Shown in pieces: positions 1-10,274 of a DNA stretch of 64,000 bases. The stretch is from the NCBI RefSeq assembly GCF_019097595.1, contig NC_080713.1, positions 8,135,699 to 8,199,698 of the forward strand, in the 5' to 3' direction. Source of the DNA: Hemibagrus wyckioides (Eukaryota > Chordata > Actinopteri > Siluriformes > Bagridae). The notes beneath the pieces were generated by a model that saw only the letters and a program-made list of their open reading frames with translations, made no database searches and had not been told where the DNA came from. The position numbers and the translations under genes are program-made. Every line of letters starts with the position of its first letter. Position 1 is the stretch's first letter.

Positions 1-3000
1 CAGACTTGATTTAAGAGGCTATCATCAGCCTTTTTGTGGGGTCGCCTTTTTATGCTTTGTCTTGCATCACAGAAGCTAAATCCTCAGCTTCTGATATATG
101 TCAACCGAATGCCCGTGTTTGGCCGACTAGGTTCGGCAAATGTACCAGTTATAGCCCTCTCTCCAAAAAATTATTTACAGAGATACACATGTGAATCATA
201 GTCTTGCAACATATTCAGTGCAGCTATGACAACAGCATAAACTTTGACTTAAATATTTCCATACAAAGGAAAAATTGGCCTCTTTGCTAGGATTAGGGCA
301 CTGCTTCATAGATTTGGCCCTGTTGCTGTAGCATACCTGACTCAACCCATCAGCTCATTAACAAGCCCTCTGTGAGGTTTAAATGAGAGTGTTAGAGCAG
401 AAAAATGCTAAAATATGTGGTGCATGGGGATTTCTGAACTTGAAAAAGCTCAATTAGCATGACTACAGATGGTGCACATCAAAAAGCTCACAGTAATTGT
501 GGTTATCTGTTAACAGGTTTGATCCCAAACAAGCAGTTTTCATGAGATGGCAGATAAATATGTACTCAGTATGCAAGAAGCTTGTTATTTGAATTTTGTG
601 ATGACAGGGATGTAAAGATCTTTGTCAAAAATAGTAAAACATTATACTAAAAAAAAAAATCACATTTGTAATGGTCCTAATTCAGTTTCATAAGGTCAGA
701 GCTGTGGAATACAATTCTCACAACACTCATCACATGAACGGATCATTGAAATGGCGGCATTTAATACGAAACACAACTTAAGCTGAGAACAATTACACAA
801 TAAATGTCCTCTTTAGAAGCCACTGTTTTAGTCCCAGGGTGTAACTTAGTCGCTGAAAAAAGGCACCACATCATTAGAGGTCAGTGGAGATTTGAAAACA
901 GCTACGGTTGTCAAGGATCTCAGCATGAGATGACATCAAGGCTTTGCTCCCTGCAGCCCTGCACTGAGCCCAAATGGTGCTGCGTAAGCTTCAAAAAACC
1001 GTCTGGAAGCACAAATTAATATTTCATATCTCACCTTCTTGCTGAATGTAAATGACTTTTTATATCTAAAATACCTAGCTGAGAGTGCACCGTTTCAGTA
1101 AATAAGTTAGACATTAGCGGTGATTAATGAAGTGTTCACTTACCAAGCTTTGCACTCTTTAATTTTGAGAAGAGGAGCTGGATGTGTACCAAAAAGAGAA
1201 CAGCAGCATTGCTATGCTCTCGCCCAATCTTTGTCACAGAGCCCGAGTCTTTCAGAGATTTCAGAGGTGCCAGTGTGGATGTCAAGAAACTAGTGCAAGG
1301 GCCTTGAGGCCTTCAAAATGGAGACAAATTCTAATTCATTTGAGAGCCATTGAAATCCGATTCAAGCTATTTTGTAGTAATATGCTAACCATTTATTATT
1401 TGGCATTAGTACACTTCCGTGCCTGTATGTCTGACCAGATGAAATGATGCGACTAATCTGTTTTGAGATATGGGTGGTAGCATGGGAAAGCCTTCACAAA
1501 GTTTTAAGAAAATGGTAACTTTTCACCACATTGGCTGAAAACAGTAGCAGGTAAAAAAAAAAAAGTCTAGCCTACAGCCTTATATATAATTAAATCACAC
1601 AATTCTTTTTTATTTTTAAATATATATTAAAGTTTGTTTTACACGCTACATGATAGGCTTCATACGATCTTCTTTGGCAGGTTTCTAGCTATGCAAACTC
1701 ATCAGAGGCACCAAAGACCTTGGCTACTAAATTCCGAGCTCGATTCTACTGTATTTTGTAAAGTCTGTATACACATTTGATTAAAGGTTGTATCCACCAG
1801 GAAAAGGTTTTTCTTCCATTTTTCCACAACAAACAGTAAATCAGAATTCACTGTAGGTAGCTGTGATTGAAGAATTGAAAAAGAAAACGTTGGATAACAA
1901 AACCCGTAGGCTTAGTCTGAGGAATCAATCAAGTCAATCATTTGGCTGTCTCACTTTATCGCATCATACCTAATCTGCATATAACTGATAAAATCCCATT
2001 TCAAATGTCACTTGCCACATTTACTGTGAAATTATAGCTCTATAGAGTCACACATGTTCATAAAAACTAAAGTTCACCTGTCACTTGTGTGAACGTAGGG
2101 TAAGAATGTGAAGCGTCAAGGCACTCACATATGAGTGCAGGGAGCTTTATTTAATATAGTTCATGTTTCACTGAAACTGATGTTCGAGATGAACCTACTG
2201 ATGGATTGTTGCCTTCTGCCAAGTCACTCACCATCAGTCATTACTTGATTGGCCTTATTCTCCAACAGGAATACAAAGCAGAGAAGATGTTATATGGTAA
2301 ATTACTCATGCTTGTCAAAAAATACCCCAGACATTCCTTTTTGAGATGGACTATAATGTCAGAGGGGACTAATGAAAGCTCTCAATTTTGTTCATCAGAC
2401 TTTTGGGTTGTCTTTGCCGATCCTCTGACTTTCTAAAGGATTTTACATCTTAGGGGAAAATCCAATTCATAAAAAAAATAGATTAGCATAAATAAATTGC
2501 ATTTTCACTTTTGGTTCAAGGGCCAATGGGTTTATTCTTTATTAATTAAAGAAGTGGAGCTTGAGCTAGCCATAGTATCTGGAAACTTGGATAACTTCAA
2601 GAAAACAAATCAAAAATCTGGATCAGACTGAGACCACCAAACGTGAAAGACATGTATGATATGGAAGCCATAACTGAATTTCATTGTCTTCTTTGCAACA
2701 AAGCAATGATATCTAAAGCTATGTTGACAATAATGGGCCATTTACAAATTCTCTTTCAAAGGCATTTTATGGGTAATAAATTTATCAGTGAAGAAGGCTA
2801 AATAATATCAACCAAGATGGAAATCATATCTCCAGTGTAGATGATTACACATTGTGTAATCATTTGACATGATTGTCACTCATAAACTGCATAATGCTAC
2901 AGTCGGGGCTAAAAGGAATTCAGCCCCAGCTTCACATCTTTTTTGCCATTATGTATAATTGTTATGATCTTTGGTGGGTTGTATTGTGCTTCGTACCACA

Positions 3001-4267
3001 ATTGTCTAAAATAATTAAAGCCTCATGACTTAAATTAACAGCAAATGATCAACATGGATTCCAAAAATCAACTAGCAAGCATGACAATCAAATGATCAGA
3101 CCACAAGCCTTTAGTTTAGATTTCACAGATTCCAGGCCAGGGGATCATTGTTCTGTTTTAATTCTTAACAATTCTCAACACACTGTCCTAAGGGATGACA
3201 CAAGGAATCAAGGTACAAAAAAATTGCATTATATATTTGTTTAATGCGTTATTATGCTGAAAGCTTTTCACCTGCAGTGAGACCAGCATCAGCAGCCAGG
3301 ACAATTTAATAGCTAAACTCTTTAATAAAAATTTATCTACCTCCTACTTGTTGTTTGCATTTTAGTGTTTTCAAATTATGGAGTATTATTAAGAAACCTG
3401 TCAGGCTGTTGATTTGGTGTACAAAAATAATCAAATCACTACACCCCGGGGAAATCAAAATGCTTACAGAAAAACAATGGACAAACACAGTTTGGAGTCT
3501 GCTATGATTAAAACGATAATAATAGGATCAGCCAGCGGTGGCTCGTCTCCCAGAATTCCATTGGAAAATTAAACTTTCTGTGTACTTCACTGACAATGTA
3601 GTAGGAGAACAACACCGAAGGAAGCAGAGCCAGTTAAGACTTATAAATGAGTGTGCTGTGGATATAGACAAGACTGACAGCCTCAACACATGGAAGGCTT
3701 GCAGAGAATAAAAATGAGCTTCAATGAATTACTGATGGGGCCACATACGATAAAAACCAGACTTATGAAGAGCATTAAATTGATTGCAGCCAATTGGCAA
3801 GCATAAAGTTGAGTAATTATGTCTATTACTTGGTAATCAGCAAATGCAGCCAGTGCAAATAAACAGCCAGCTATCAAAGAAAAGAGGCGTCTTGAAAGGG
3901 TCCTTACAATTATTAACCAATTATTTTACAATTCTTATAACTCGAGTTTCTGATTTGTTTTCCCCATACAAAATCGTTTCAGTTTAATGAGAATTTTGTA
4001 CAGTAGATAAATTTTCAGACACGATCTAATAATGGACTTAGATGGATTTATAAACTGTGTATAGAAGTTAATAACAATATACTTAGATACTGTACAAATT
4101 CTTTCATTCTAAAAGAAATATTGTGGTTTCTTACGTTTTTCATGCTGACCAGAATGCTGTTGATTGTGAGATTAATACAGCTTCGATGAGTAAATAAACT
4201 AATATTTGTCTTTTAAATCACTTTGCACTATGTATTTGCTATAGTATGTTGGTTAGGAGGTGCACCT
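1..4267. other. Repeat-poor non-coding stretch, no gene seen
   Basis: I find no convincing exon, transposon or RNA gene here; open frames are all under about 90 codons and show no family motif. Composition is AT-rich but complex, unlike the repeat-laden remainder. A perfect 11-bp inverted repeat with a 1-nt centre lies at 2841-2863. The block around 3700-3890 has the AT-rich, motif-dense look of vertebrate enhancer sequence, which is only an impression. Confidence 0.5.
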
Positions 4268-4525
4268 TGCTATAATCATGTGGCATAAACCATATGTAGC
4301 AGACACCGGTCAAGGGCAGCATGCTCACATCAAACTTTAACCGTATCATGGTTGCTAATGCCAGATGGGCTGGTTTGACCTGCTGATCTCCTGGGATATT
4401 CTTACACAACATTCTCTAGAAAAGATGAAGAAGAACATTGTGAGTCAAGGGTCTGCAGCCTTGTGAATGAGAGAGATCAGAGGAGAATGACCAGACTGGT
4501 CTGAGAATGACCTGACTGGTAAAGA
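4268..4525 (+). mobile_element. Tc1-like transposon fragment (family A)
   Basis: Degenerate piece of a Tc1-like fish transposon. The sense-strand landmarks 'gccagatgggctggttt', 'tgctgatctcctgggat' and 'gaccagactggt' occur in the same order in the better preserved copy at 22930-23640. Both ends are missing and the frame is broken. Related fragments lie at 6742-6880 and 46890-47235. Confidence 0.75.
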
Positions 4526-4827
4526 AGAGGCCATTTTCTTGGTGAACCTGGTGAGTTGTTTCCTGTGTTTAAGTACTCCAAATTAGAAACAGTTGAAACT
4601 TTTCTAATTAGAAATATGTGTACATCTGAATGTATGTAAATTCGAGGTTGACTCCAATACATACGAACGCAGCATGGTATTTTTTGGATTTCATGCCCAG
4701 TTTTAATATTAGTCTCATTTATTGCCCTACTCTTTATTCCTCCTTACTCCTTTATTTACTCCTCTTTATTGTCTTGTCTCTCACACAACGAAGAATTGTA
4801 ATGATGGAGAATCCTTGAACATTCCAG

Positions 4828-5111
4828 TGGGAATTCTCTGCTATGAGGACAACAGAGCCACAAGCCCAGCATCACCACAACTGAACCCCTCAAGAGTGGG
4901 AATTATCCTAGAGGGCAGCCTTGTAATGGATGCACTCAGCAACCTGCCTCGAGCTATGTGCCTCTTGTTTGGCTTTACCTATGCACTCCACTTGGAGTAC
5001 CTGAAGTGCATGAAAAACACTTTTATCTTTATTCAGCAGGTAATGCTAAACATCGGTCGAAGTGAGCTACCACCAAAGGTTCAAAAGCTGAAGAATGATC
5101 TTGCAGTGTAA
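4828..5111 (+). pseudogene. Isolated terminal-exon relic of a fish multigene family
   Basis: The reading frame is open and ends in TAA at 5109-5111. It encodes about 94 residues after a possible splice acceptor (AG at 4826-4827). The C-terminal part reads like the end of a repeated fish protein family of unknown function often predicted beside SAM-domain proteins: an ILEGSLVMDAL segment, LFGFTYALHLEY, then FIFIQQVMLNIG and a final KVQKLKNDLAV. I know this only from memory of fish gene predictions. No upstream exons are visible in the preceding 4.8 kb, and the polypyrimidine tract before the acceptor is poor, so I call it a pseudogene fragment. It could be the last exon of a gene whose other exons are far upstream. 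A second, shorter copy of the same tail lies at 5577-5624. Confidence 0.5.
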
Positions 5112-5177
5112 GATCATGGCACAATTTCAAATATTCTTGCTGTTGCTCATTTTGTAATATGTTTCTAATGTTTTTCT

Positions 5178-5240
5178 TGTAATATATGTGATTGTTAAAA
5201 ATGTTTAATATATTGTAATATATGTGATTGTTAAAAATGT
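5178..5240. repeat. 36-bp tandem duplication
   Basis: A 27-nt AT-rich block beginning 'tgtaatatatgtgattg' occurs at 5178 and again, identical, at 5214, giving a period of 36 bp. It sits just downstream of the exon relic. Confidence 0.85.
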
Positions 5241-5349
5241 CTAGAACTGAAATGGTTTAACAGAGGACACATTTTTAGAAAGTTGCAGTTTGTGTATTTA
5301 GCAGGTAAAGCAGATTTACATTCCAAAAAAAAAAAATGTTCCTGTAAAC

Positions 5350-5515
5350 CAAGGGTTCCCAAACTCTGCTCCACAAGGCCCAAAGTCCTGCTTGTTTTAC
5401 AACTACCATGCCTGACTGAACACACCCAATCCAGGTAATCAGCAGTGTGCAGGGCAGGGTTAGTTGGAAAAAAAGCAGGGCAGTGGGACTTGAGGACCTG
5501 TTTTGGGAACCCCTG
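5350..5515. mobile_element. hAT-type MITE with 8-bp target duplication
   Basis: A 166-bp non-autonomous element. Its ends are inverted repeats: 'caagggttcccaaac' at the left, and the reverse complement of the right end reads 'caggggttcccaaaac'. It is flanked by a perfect 8-bp direct repeat 'ctgtaaac' at 5342-5349 and 5516-5523, the duplication size typical of hAT transposases. No coding capacity; a 110-codon open frame on the minus strand through it is accidental. Confidence 0.88.
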
Positions 5516-5576
5516 CTGTAAACAAAATGGTTTCATGTTGAATGTTGTAACATATTGTGCCACTTAATGTTTAAGG

Positions 5577-5624
5577 CAGTTATCATCCAAGATTCAAAAG
5601 CAGAAAAATGAACTTGGAGTGTAA
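5577..5624 (+). pseudogene. Second decayed copy of the exon tail
   Basis: Translates to QLSSKIQKQKNELGV followed by TAA (5622-5624), which aligns with the end of the 4828-5111 relic (ELPPKVQKLKNDLAV then stop). Only this short tail is recognisable; the hAT MITE at 5350-5515 lies between the two. It suggests a local duplication of the terminal exon followed by decay. Confidence 0.5.
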
Positions 5625-5833
5625 GTCACTTTTGTGATGACTGCACAGTTGTTCTTAATACTAACAGTGCCTGCTTTGTTGTGTGGCGCAATTAGACTGC
5701 ACTGAGAGGTATAAATAATCACACTGTTTCTCCTTTTGTATGCACTTATATGCTGCTACATGGTACAATAAGTTAAAATGTGTTTTTATTTTCCAAACTT
5801 GAAAATTTGGAAAGGTAGTTTTAGGGTGTATCA

Positions 5834-5925
5834 AAGTGATTGTGAGACAAAATGTCTGCAGCAAAATATAAGAACTACAGTCTATTCTTATGTTTTGCTC
5901 CAGACATTTTCTCTCACCATCAGTT
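5834..5925. other. Long imperfect hairpin
   Basis: Left arm 5834-5874 and right arm about 5885-5925 are inverted copies about 40 nt long with only a few mismatches (core 'gcaaaatataagaa' against 'ttcttatgttttgc'), separated by roughly 10 nt. The size fits a pre-miRNA stem-loop or the centre of a MITE. I recognise neither a known miRNA nor a known MITE. Confidence 0.7.
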
Positions 5926-6012
5926 ACCTGGTGGTAAAAAGGCATTTTGCTTATATAACTGTTCTTGTTATTTAAAGCTTATTTGTTTGTTGTTGCTTTG
6001 TAATATGTTTCA

Positions 6013-6388
6013 TTCATTGTCTATACCTGCTTATTCCTAGGACTCCTAGGGTCACAGGGGTCTGCTGGAGCCTATCCCAGCACACATAGGGCAAAAGGTA
6101 GGGGTACACCCTGGACAGGTCACCAGTCCATCACAGGGCCACACTTAGACAAACAACCACACACACTCACTCCTATTGCCCTATGGGCAATTTAGAATTA
6201 CCAATCAACCTCATGTACATGTCTTTGGACTGTGGGAGGAAACCGGAGTACCTGGAGTAAACCCACACAGGCACAGGGAGAACATACAAACTCCACACAG
6301 AAAGGCCCCAGTTCGACCCCGGGATTCGAACCCAGGACCTTCTTGTTGTGAGGCGACGGTGCTAACCACTAAGCCACCGTGCTGGCCG
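6013..6388 (-). mobile_element. Mermaid/DANA-like SINE, full length
   Basis: Retroposed SINE in reverse orientation. The tRNA-like head (at 6388, reading leftwards) carries the 'cggtggcttagtggttagc' motif and a B-box-like 'gggttcgaatccc' on the minus strand. The body holds the family-typical 'gtccaaagacatgtac' and 'tccaggtactccggtttcc' motifs. A perfect 11-bp target duplication, 'aatatgtttca', flanks it (6002-6012 and 6389-6399), so this is an intact insertion of 376 bp. Confidence 0.92.
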
Positions 6389-6515
6389 AATATGTTTCAA
6401 TAAAATAAAAATAAAAATGTACAGTATTGTGTGGTCATTCACAAAAAAAAAAAACTAACTGAAGTGGAATTTTTCTATCCCAATTATTTTAGTACAAATA
6501 TGGTTTTAAGTATAT

Positions 6516-6720
6516 TTGACTTAAAATATTAAGTTCTGACTATTTTGCATTTAAGTTGACTCTACTTAAACAAATTCATTTTTTCTACTGTCGATTTCTT
6601 AAAGCAGTTGAGTGTATATGATTTTAAATATTACGTTTGGACTGTTTTACATTTAAGTTGACTCTTCTTAAACAAATTTATTTTTTCTACTGTCGATTAC
6701 TTTAAGTACAACCAACTTAG
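6516..6720. repeat. 102-bp tandem duplication
   Basis: Two diverged units, about 6516-6617 and 6618-6720, share 'catttaagttgactct' (6548 and 6650), 'cttaaacaaatt' and 'ttttttctactgtcgatt'. The 102-bp period is exact between the anchors. The units contain self-complementary TTAAGT/ACTTAA motifs, so this may derive from a palindromic MITE. Confidence 0.8.
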
Positions 6721-6741
6721 CCGGGTTTAACCCAAATAAGC

Positions 6742-6880
6742 ACTCTTTACAAACGTGGTGAGAAGAATAGCATCTCAGAATGCACAACACATCAGACCAG
6801 CAGAACACACCAAATTCCACTCCTGTTAGCCAAACCAAGAATTTAAGGCTATCATGGGTACAGACTCAATCTGGACAAAG
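6742..6880 (+). mobile_element. Tc1-like fragment (family A)
   Basis: Contains 'agcatctcagaatgcacaac' followed by motifs of the family A transposase region ('ttccactcctgttagcc'). It corresponds to a part that is deleted or poorly kept in the copy at 22930-23640. Internally shortened, no open frame. Confidence 0.75.
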
Positions 6881-8459
6881 TAAAAAATTACTATTAAAAT
6901 TATTACTATTGAAATTATGCATGCAGGCTTGCAGAGGTTTAGTATGTTCCAGATTTGCACTCATTGCTACAAAGATTATAATTTTTAAGATATTTTGAGC
7001 TTTAGCACGTTTATGAATTATATTTCCAAGTCTTGGATTTTTTTTGTTGTTTTTTTCCTGTTGATCTGATTACCGTTGTACACAGTTGTACAGTTTATTA
7101 TTGTTTTTTCCTAAAGCCCACCAGGAATCCTTGGTCCAAGCAGGGATGTGGATGCTCTTGGTGTTATTGTTACTCCAGGCACAGATAGATTTACAGAGTC
7201 TCCAGATGGTGTTTGTCCGTGCAGTTGTTTTATTGTTACTCGAGGTCCTGCTTGTTCAAAAGAAGCTCCACAGCACTATGGTTCCTAGCTGTGTTTTTGG
7301 TGCTATGGGAAGAAGTGGGCTTCAAATACAATGCTGGGCTTTGTTTAGTTCTTTTGTGACTGAGTAGTTGTGTCTCAAATGGTCTGGTGCATACTATATT
7401 CCTGTTCTCAGGTCTATGTAGTTAAATAGGGAGAGTCTGTATTTTTGTTGGCAACTTGAAGGTAACTTTGAACACATTGTAGTATTTTATACTGAATGGA
7501 AATAACTAACTCACACTTTAATTCAGTGACTAGTTTGATTTTCAAATGTTTGGATGCACTTGGTTAATTTTTCTTTTTTCATACTATATAAAATTTATTT
7601 ACTCTAAATATTAAATATTTATTAAATACCTAAATATTTTAGGTGGAATTAACCATTGGATTTATTTATTTTTTTTACACATACAGAATTATCCAGTGAC
7701 CAAGAAAATTACTCAACAAATAAAAACTATTTTATGTCTATTCTTAAATTTTTAGCAGTATTCCGGATGAAGCATTTTCTCAACTAGCTTCATGAGAGAG
7801 CTTCACTCAGAAGACTTTTATTTAAAGATCCCAAATAAACAGAGTAATCTTACGAGGTCAAATCATCATGGCTTCCTCTAAGGTGTAAATTAAAGCTCCT
7901 TTTTTGGAGAAATATTTTAATGTTAAGTAAAAACTTCTTATTAAAAGCACATTCATATTACAATAATATATACTGAAACTAGCAGAGTTTACCATATGCT
8001 AGATAATACATAATATAAATACAGAGGGGTAGTTTAGAGGGTAAGGAATTCTGAATATCAGAATGGGTTTTTCTCTTTGCTGGTCCAAATGCAGTGGGTG
8101 CAGTGGTTGAAGTGGTACTTCAGATTCTGTAGGTCCTAATGGTGCTTTCCTTCTATGTGTCCTAATGGATTTTAAGATGCAGTGTGTCTAAGATATTCAA
8201 TGGCTACTAAACAATTTAACAATGGTATGCAAACTGTGGTTCTGAGTGCTGTAAGAGGGATCACTGTGTACCTAAATGGAGAAGGGGAGGATTTGCTCAT
8301 ATTCCAAAGCATACAATTTCATCTTATGGCCTGGTCATGTATGGGTGCCAGTTAAAGTGGTTCCCTTGTATTGATAATGTAGCTGAGGGAAATTAACAAT
8401 AGCAATGCCCAAAGAGTTTTGAAGCATTTGGCTAAATCAGAGCACATCATCTCTGATTT
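6881..8459. other. Non-coding, nothing certain
   Basis: AT-rich sequence without a recognised repeat or exon. A stretch near 7750-7800 ('gatgaagcattttctcaac') faintly resembles a Tc1 tail but is too short to call. Confidence 0.4.
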
Positions 8460-8740
8460 CTTTACAACGTATTGGGCAGTGCTTTAAGATGCAGATAGAC
8501 AATAAACCATACTTTAAAATCAGCCCAAGAGTTTTTTTTTTAACCAAAGAAGTGGAAAGGTTTTCAATGGCAAAGACAATCACGTGACCTGAAACCAATT
8601 GAGCACACATGTCAGAAGAAGAGGAAACTGAAGATAGCTGTAGTAAAAGCCTGGCAGAGCAGCACCAGGGAAAACGTTTGGCATCTGGTAATGTCTGGGA
8701 GTTCCAGGCTTCAGGCAGACATTGACTGCAGAGAAAAAAA
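8460..8740 (+). mobile_element. Tc1-like transposase relic (family B)
   Basis: Decayed 3' half of a Tc1-like transposase. An MQIDNKP sequence at about 8489-8510 matches the second catalytic-Asp region (usual form D-N-D-P-K-H). It is followed by sequence matching the 'SPDLNPIE' region ('cacgtgacctgaaaccaatt') and the C-terminal 'gcctggcagagcagcacc' block. The frame is broken by a T run and indels, and inverted repeats are not recognisable. Confidence 0.72.
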
Positions 8741-10074
8741 TGTCAACCTAATTTGTCAACTTAATATCGGTTAGTTTGTCCTAATAATTTGTGCCCTTAA
8801 AGGGGAGCACAGCATATAGTGTGCTGGAGTTCGTACACCTTTAATTCAACGTGGATCAGCTTACAGCTGAAAGTATGTCCTTCCGTATACATTACATTAT
8901 TTTAACTACTGTATTCTATGGTAGACAGCTACAATTACTGTATATATTTGTCAATGTCTAATTATTTATGGACCTGAGCCAATCAATATATACTGTTTAA
9001 TGAAATCCTGCTTAGGTGACACCATATACACAAGCAATTACCGGCATCAATCTTTATACCTTATGTGCTGCACTTTTTTGTACAAACACTAGCAGAATAG
9101 TGACAGACACATGCGACGACTGATCAAATGTCAGAGAAATGTCAGGTACCTTTTGGAGTTAAATTAAAGCTGGTCACAAGGGTCACCTAAAGTTCAGTGA
9201 GCAAGGACCTGGGCTCCTTCCCCTTGATTTGTGACAACCGCTAAAGCGGCAGGCTTTTTGCAGCTTATTGACATCTTTGGTTGTCTAGCGAAAGAAACCT
9301 ATTGATTTATTTTCCCAGTTGATTGTCCTTGGGGATAAAATTACAAAGAAGCTGAAAAGTACAAAATAAATAAATAAATAAAAATCCACTCTAAGAATGG
9401 TCACAATGTGGACTGGATTACTATGTGGTTGTATTGCAGGAGTTTTACAAAGAATAATTAATAAAACTTTAATAACATGCAAAGTAGAAAACAATATTTA
9501 AATAATTCCATAACACCCAGACTAATGAAGGCTATTTGACAACACTTTATTAAATGGACTACATACAGCCAACAAGCCATCTATGGTCTGTTATCAATCA
9601 TTCTATCAACTCTCTTCCATCAATTCTTCCTGTGTGCCAGGAGACATTTACAACTTCTACACAATTCTGCTGCATGGCTTATTTTATCGTCGCGTTGTCC
9701 CCATTACCACCTATATGCGCCGACTTCTTGCGGCTGGCCACAGCAGATTTAATGCTATTATGCTCACCTGTTAAAAATGAAAATGGACCAGTTCTGACCT
9801 ACCTGAAGCCATTTATCAAACACTGCTGTGTAACATGTTCCTTTTAAACCAGTAGCAGATCTCAAAACACCACCCAGAGGTACAATAAAGACATGATTCC
9901 AGACTCAGTATATTGGCACCATGGTGGTAGAAGATTCCTCTCTGGCTAAACAAACAGGTGGGGCAGTGGATGTCTTCAAAGAAAGCATGGATGTATATCT
10001 GTTCACTGAGAATTTTAAATCCAGAGGGAAAACTTGTGTTTTTGTTAATTTAGGTAAAATTAAAGCAAATCTGT
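8741..10074. other. Non-coding, no feature recognised
   Basis: No repeat family or exon recognised. A 97-codon open frame at 9554-9847 shows no domain and is probably accidental. Confidence 0.4.
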
Positions 10075-10264
10075 TTGGAGTCTCTAAATTGTCCGTAGTG
10101 TGCGATAGCGTGAGTGAATGAGTGTGTGTGTGTGTGCCCTGTGATGGGTTGACGCTCCGTCCAGGGTGTATCCTGCCTCGATGCCCGATGACACCTGAGA
10201 TAGGCACAGGCTCCCCCTGACCCGAGGATAGATCGGATAAGCGGTACAGACAATGAAAATGAAT
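10075..10264 (+). mobile_element. 5'-truncated Mermaid/DANA-like SINE
   Basis: 190-bp copy keeping the 3' part ('aaattgtccgtagtgtgcg', 'ccctgtgatgggttg', 'ggataagcggtacagacaat'). Perfect 10-bp target duplication 'gcaaatctgt' at 10065-10074 and 10265-10274. The missing head together with an intact duplication points to incomplete reverse transcription at insertion, as usual for SINEs. Confidence 0.92.
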
Positions 10265-10274
10265 GCAAATCTGT

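Noticed and set aside
5231..5563. 110-codon minus-strand frame
   Set aside because: Spans the hAT MITE and its flanks; no domain.
7750..7800. Tc1 tail ('gatgaagcattttctcaac')
   Set aside because: Short similarity from memory only; no neighbouring element landmarks.
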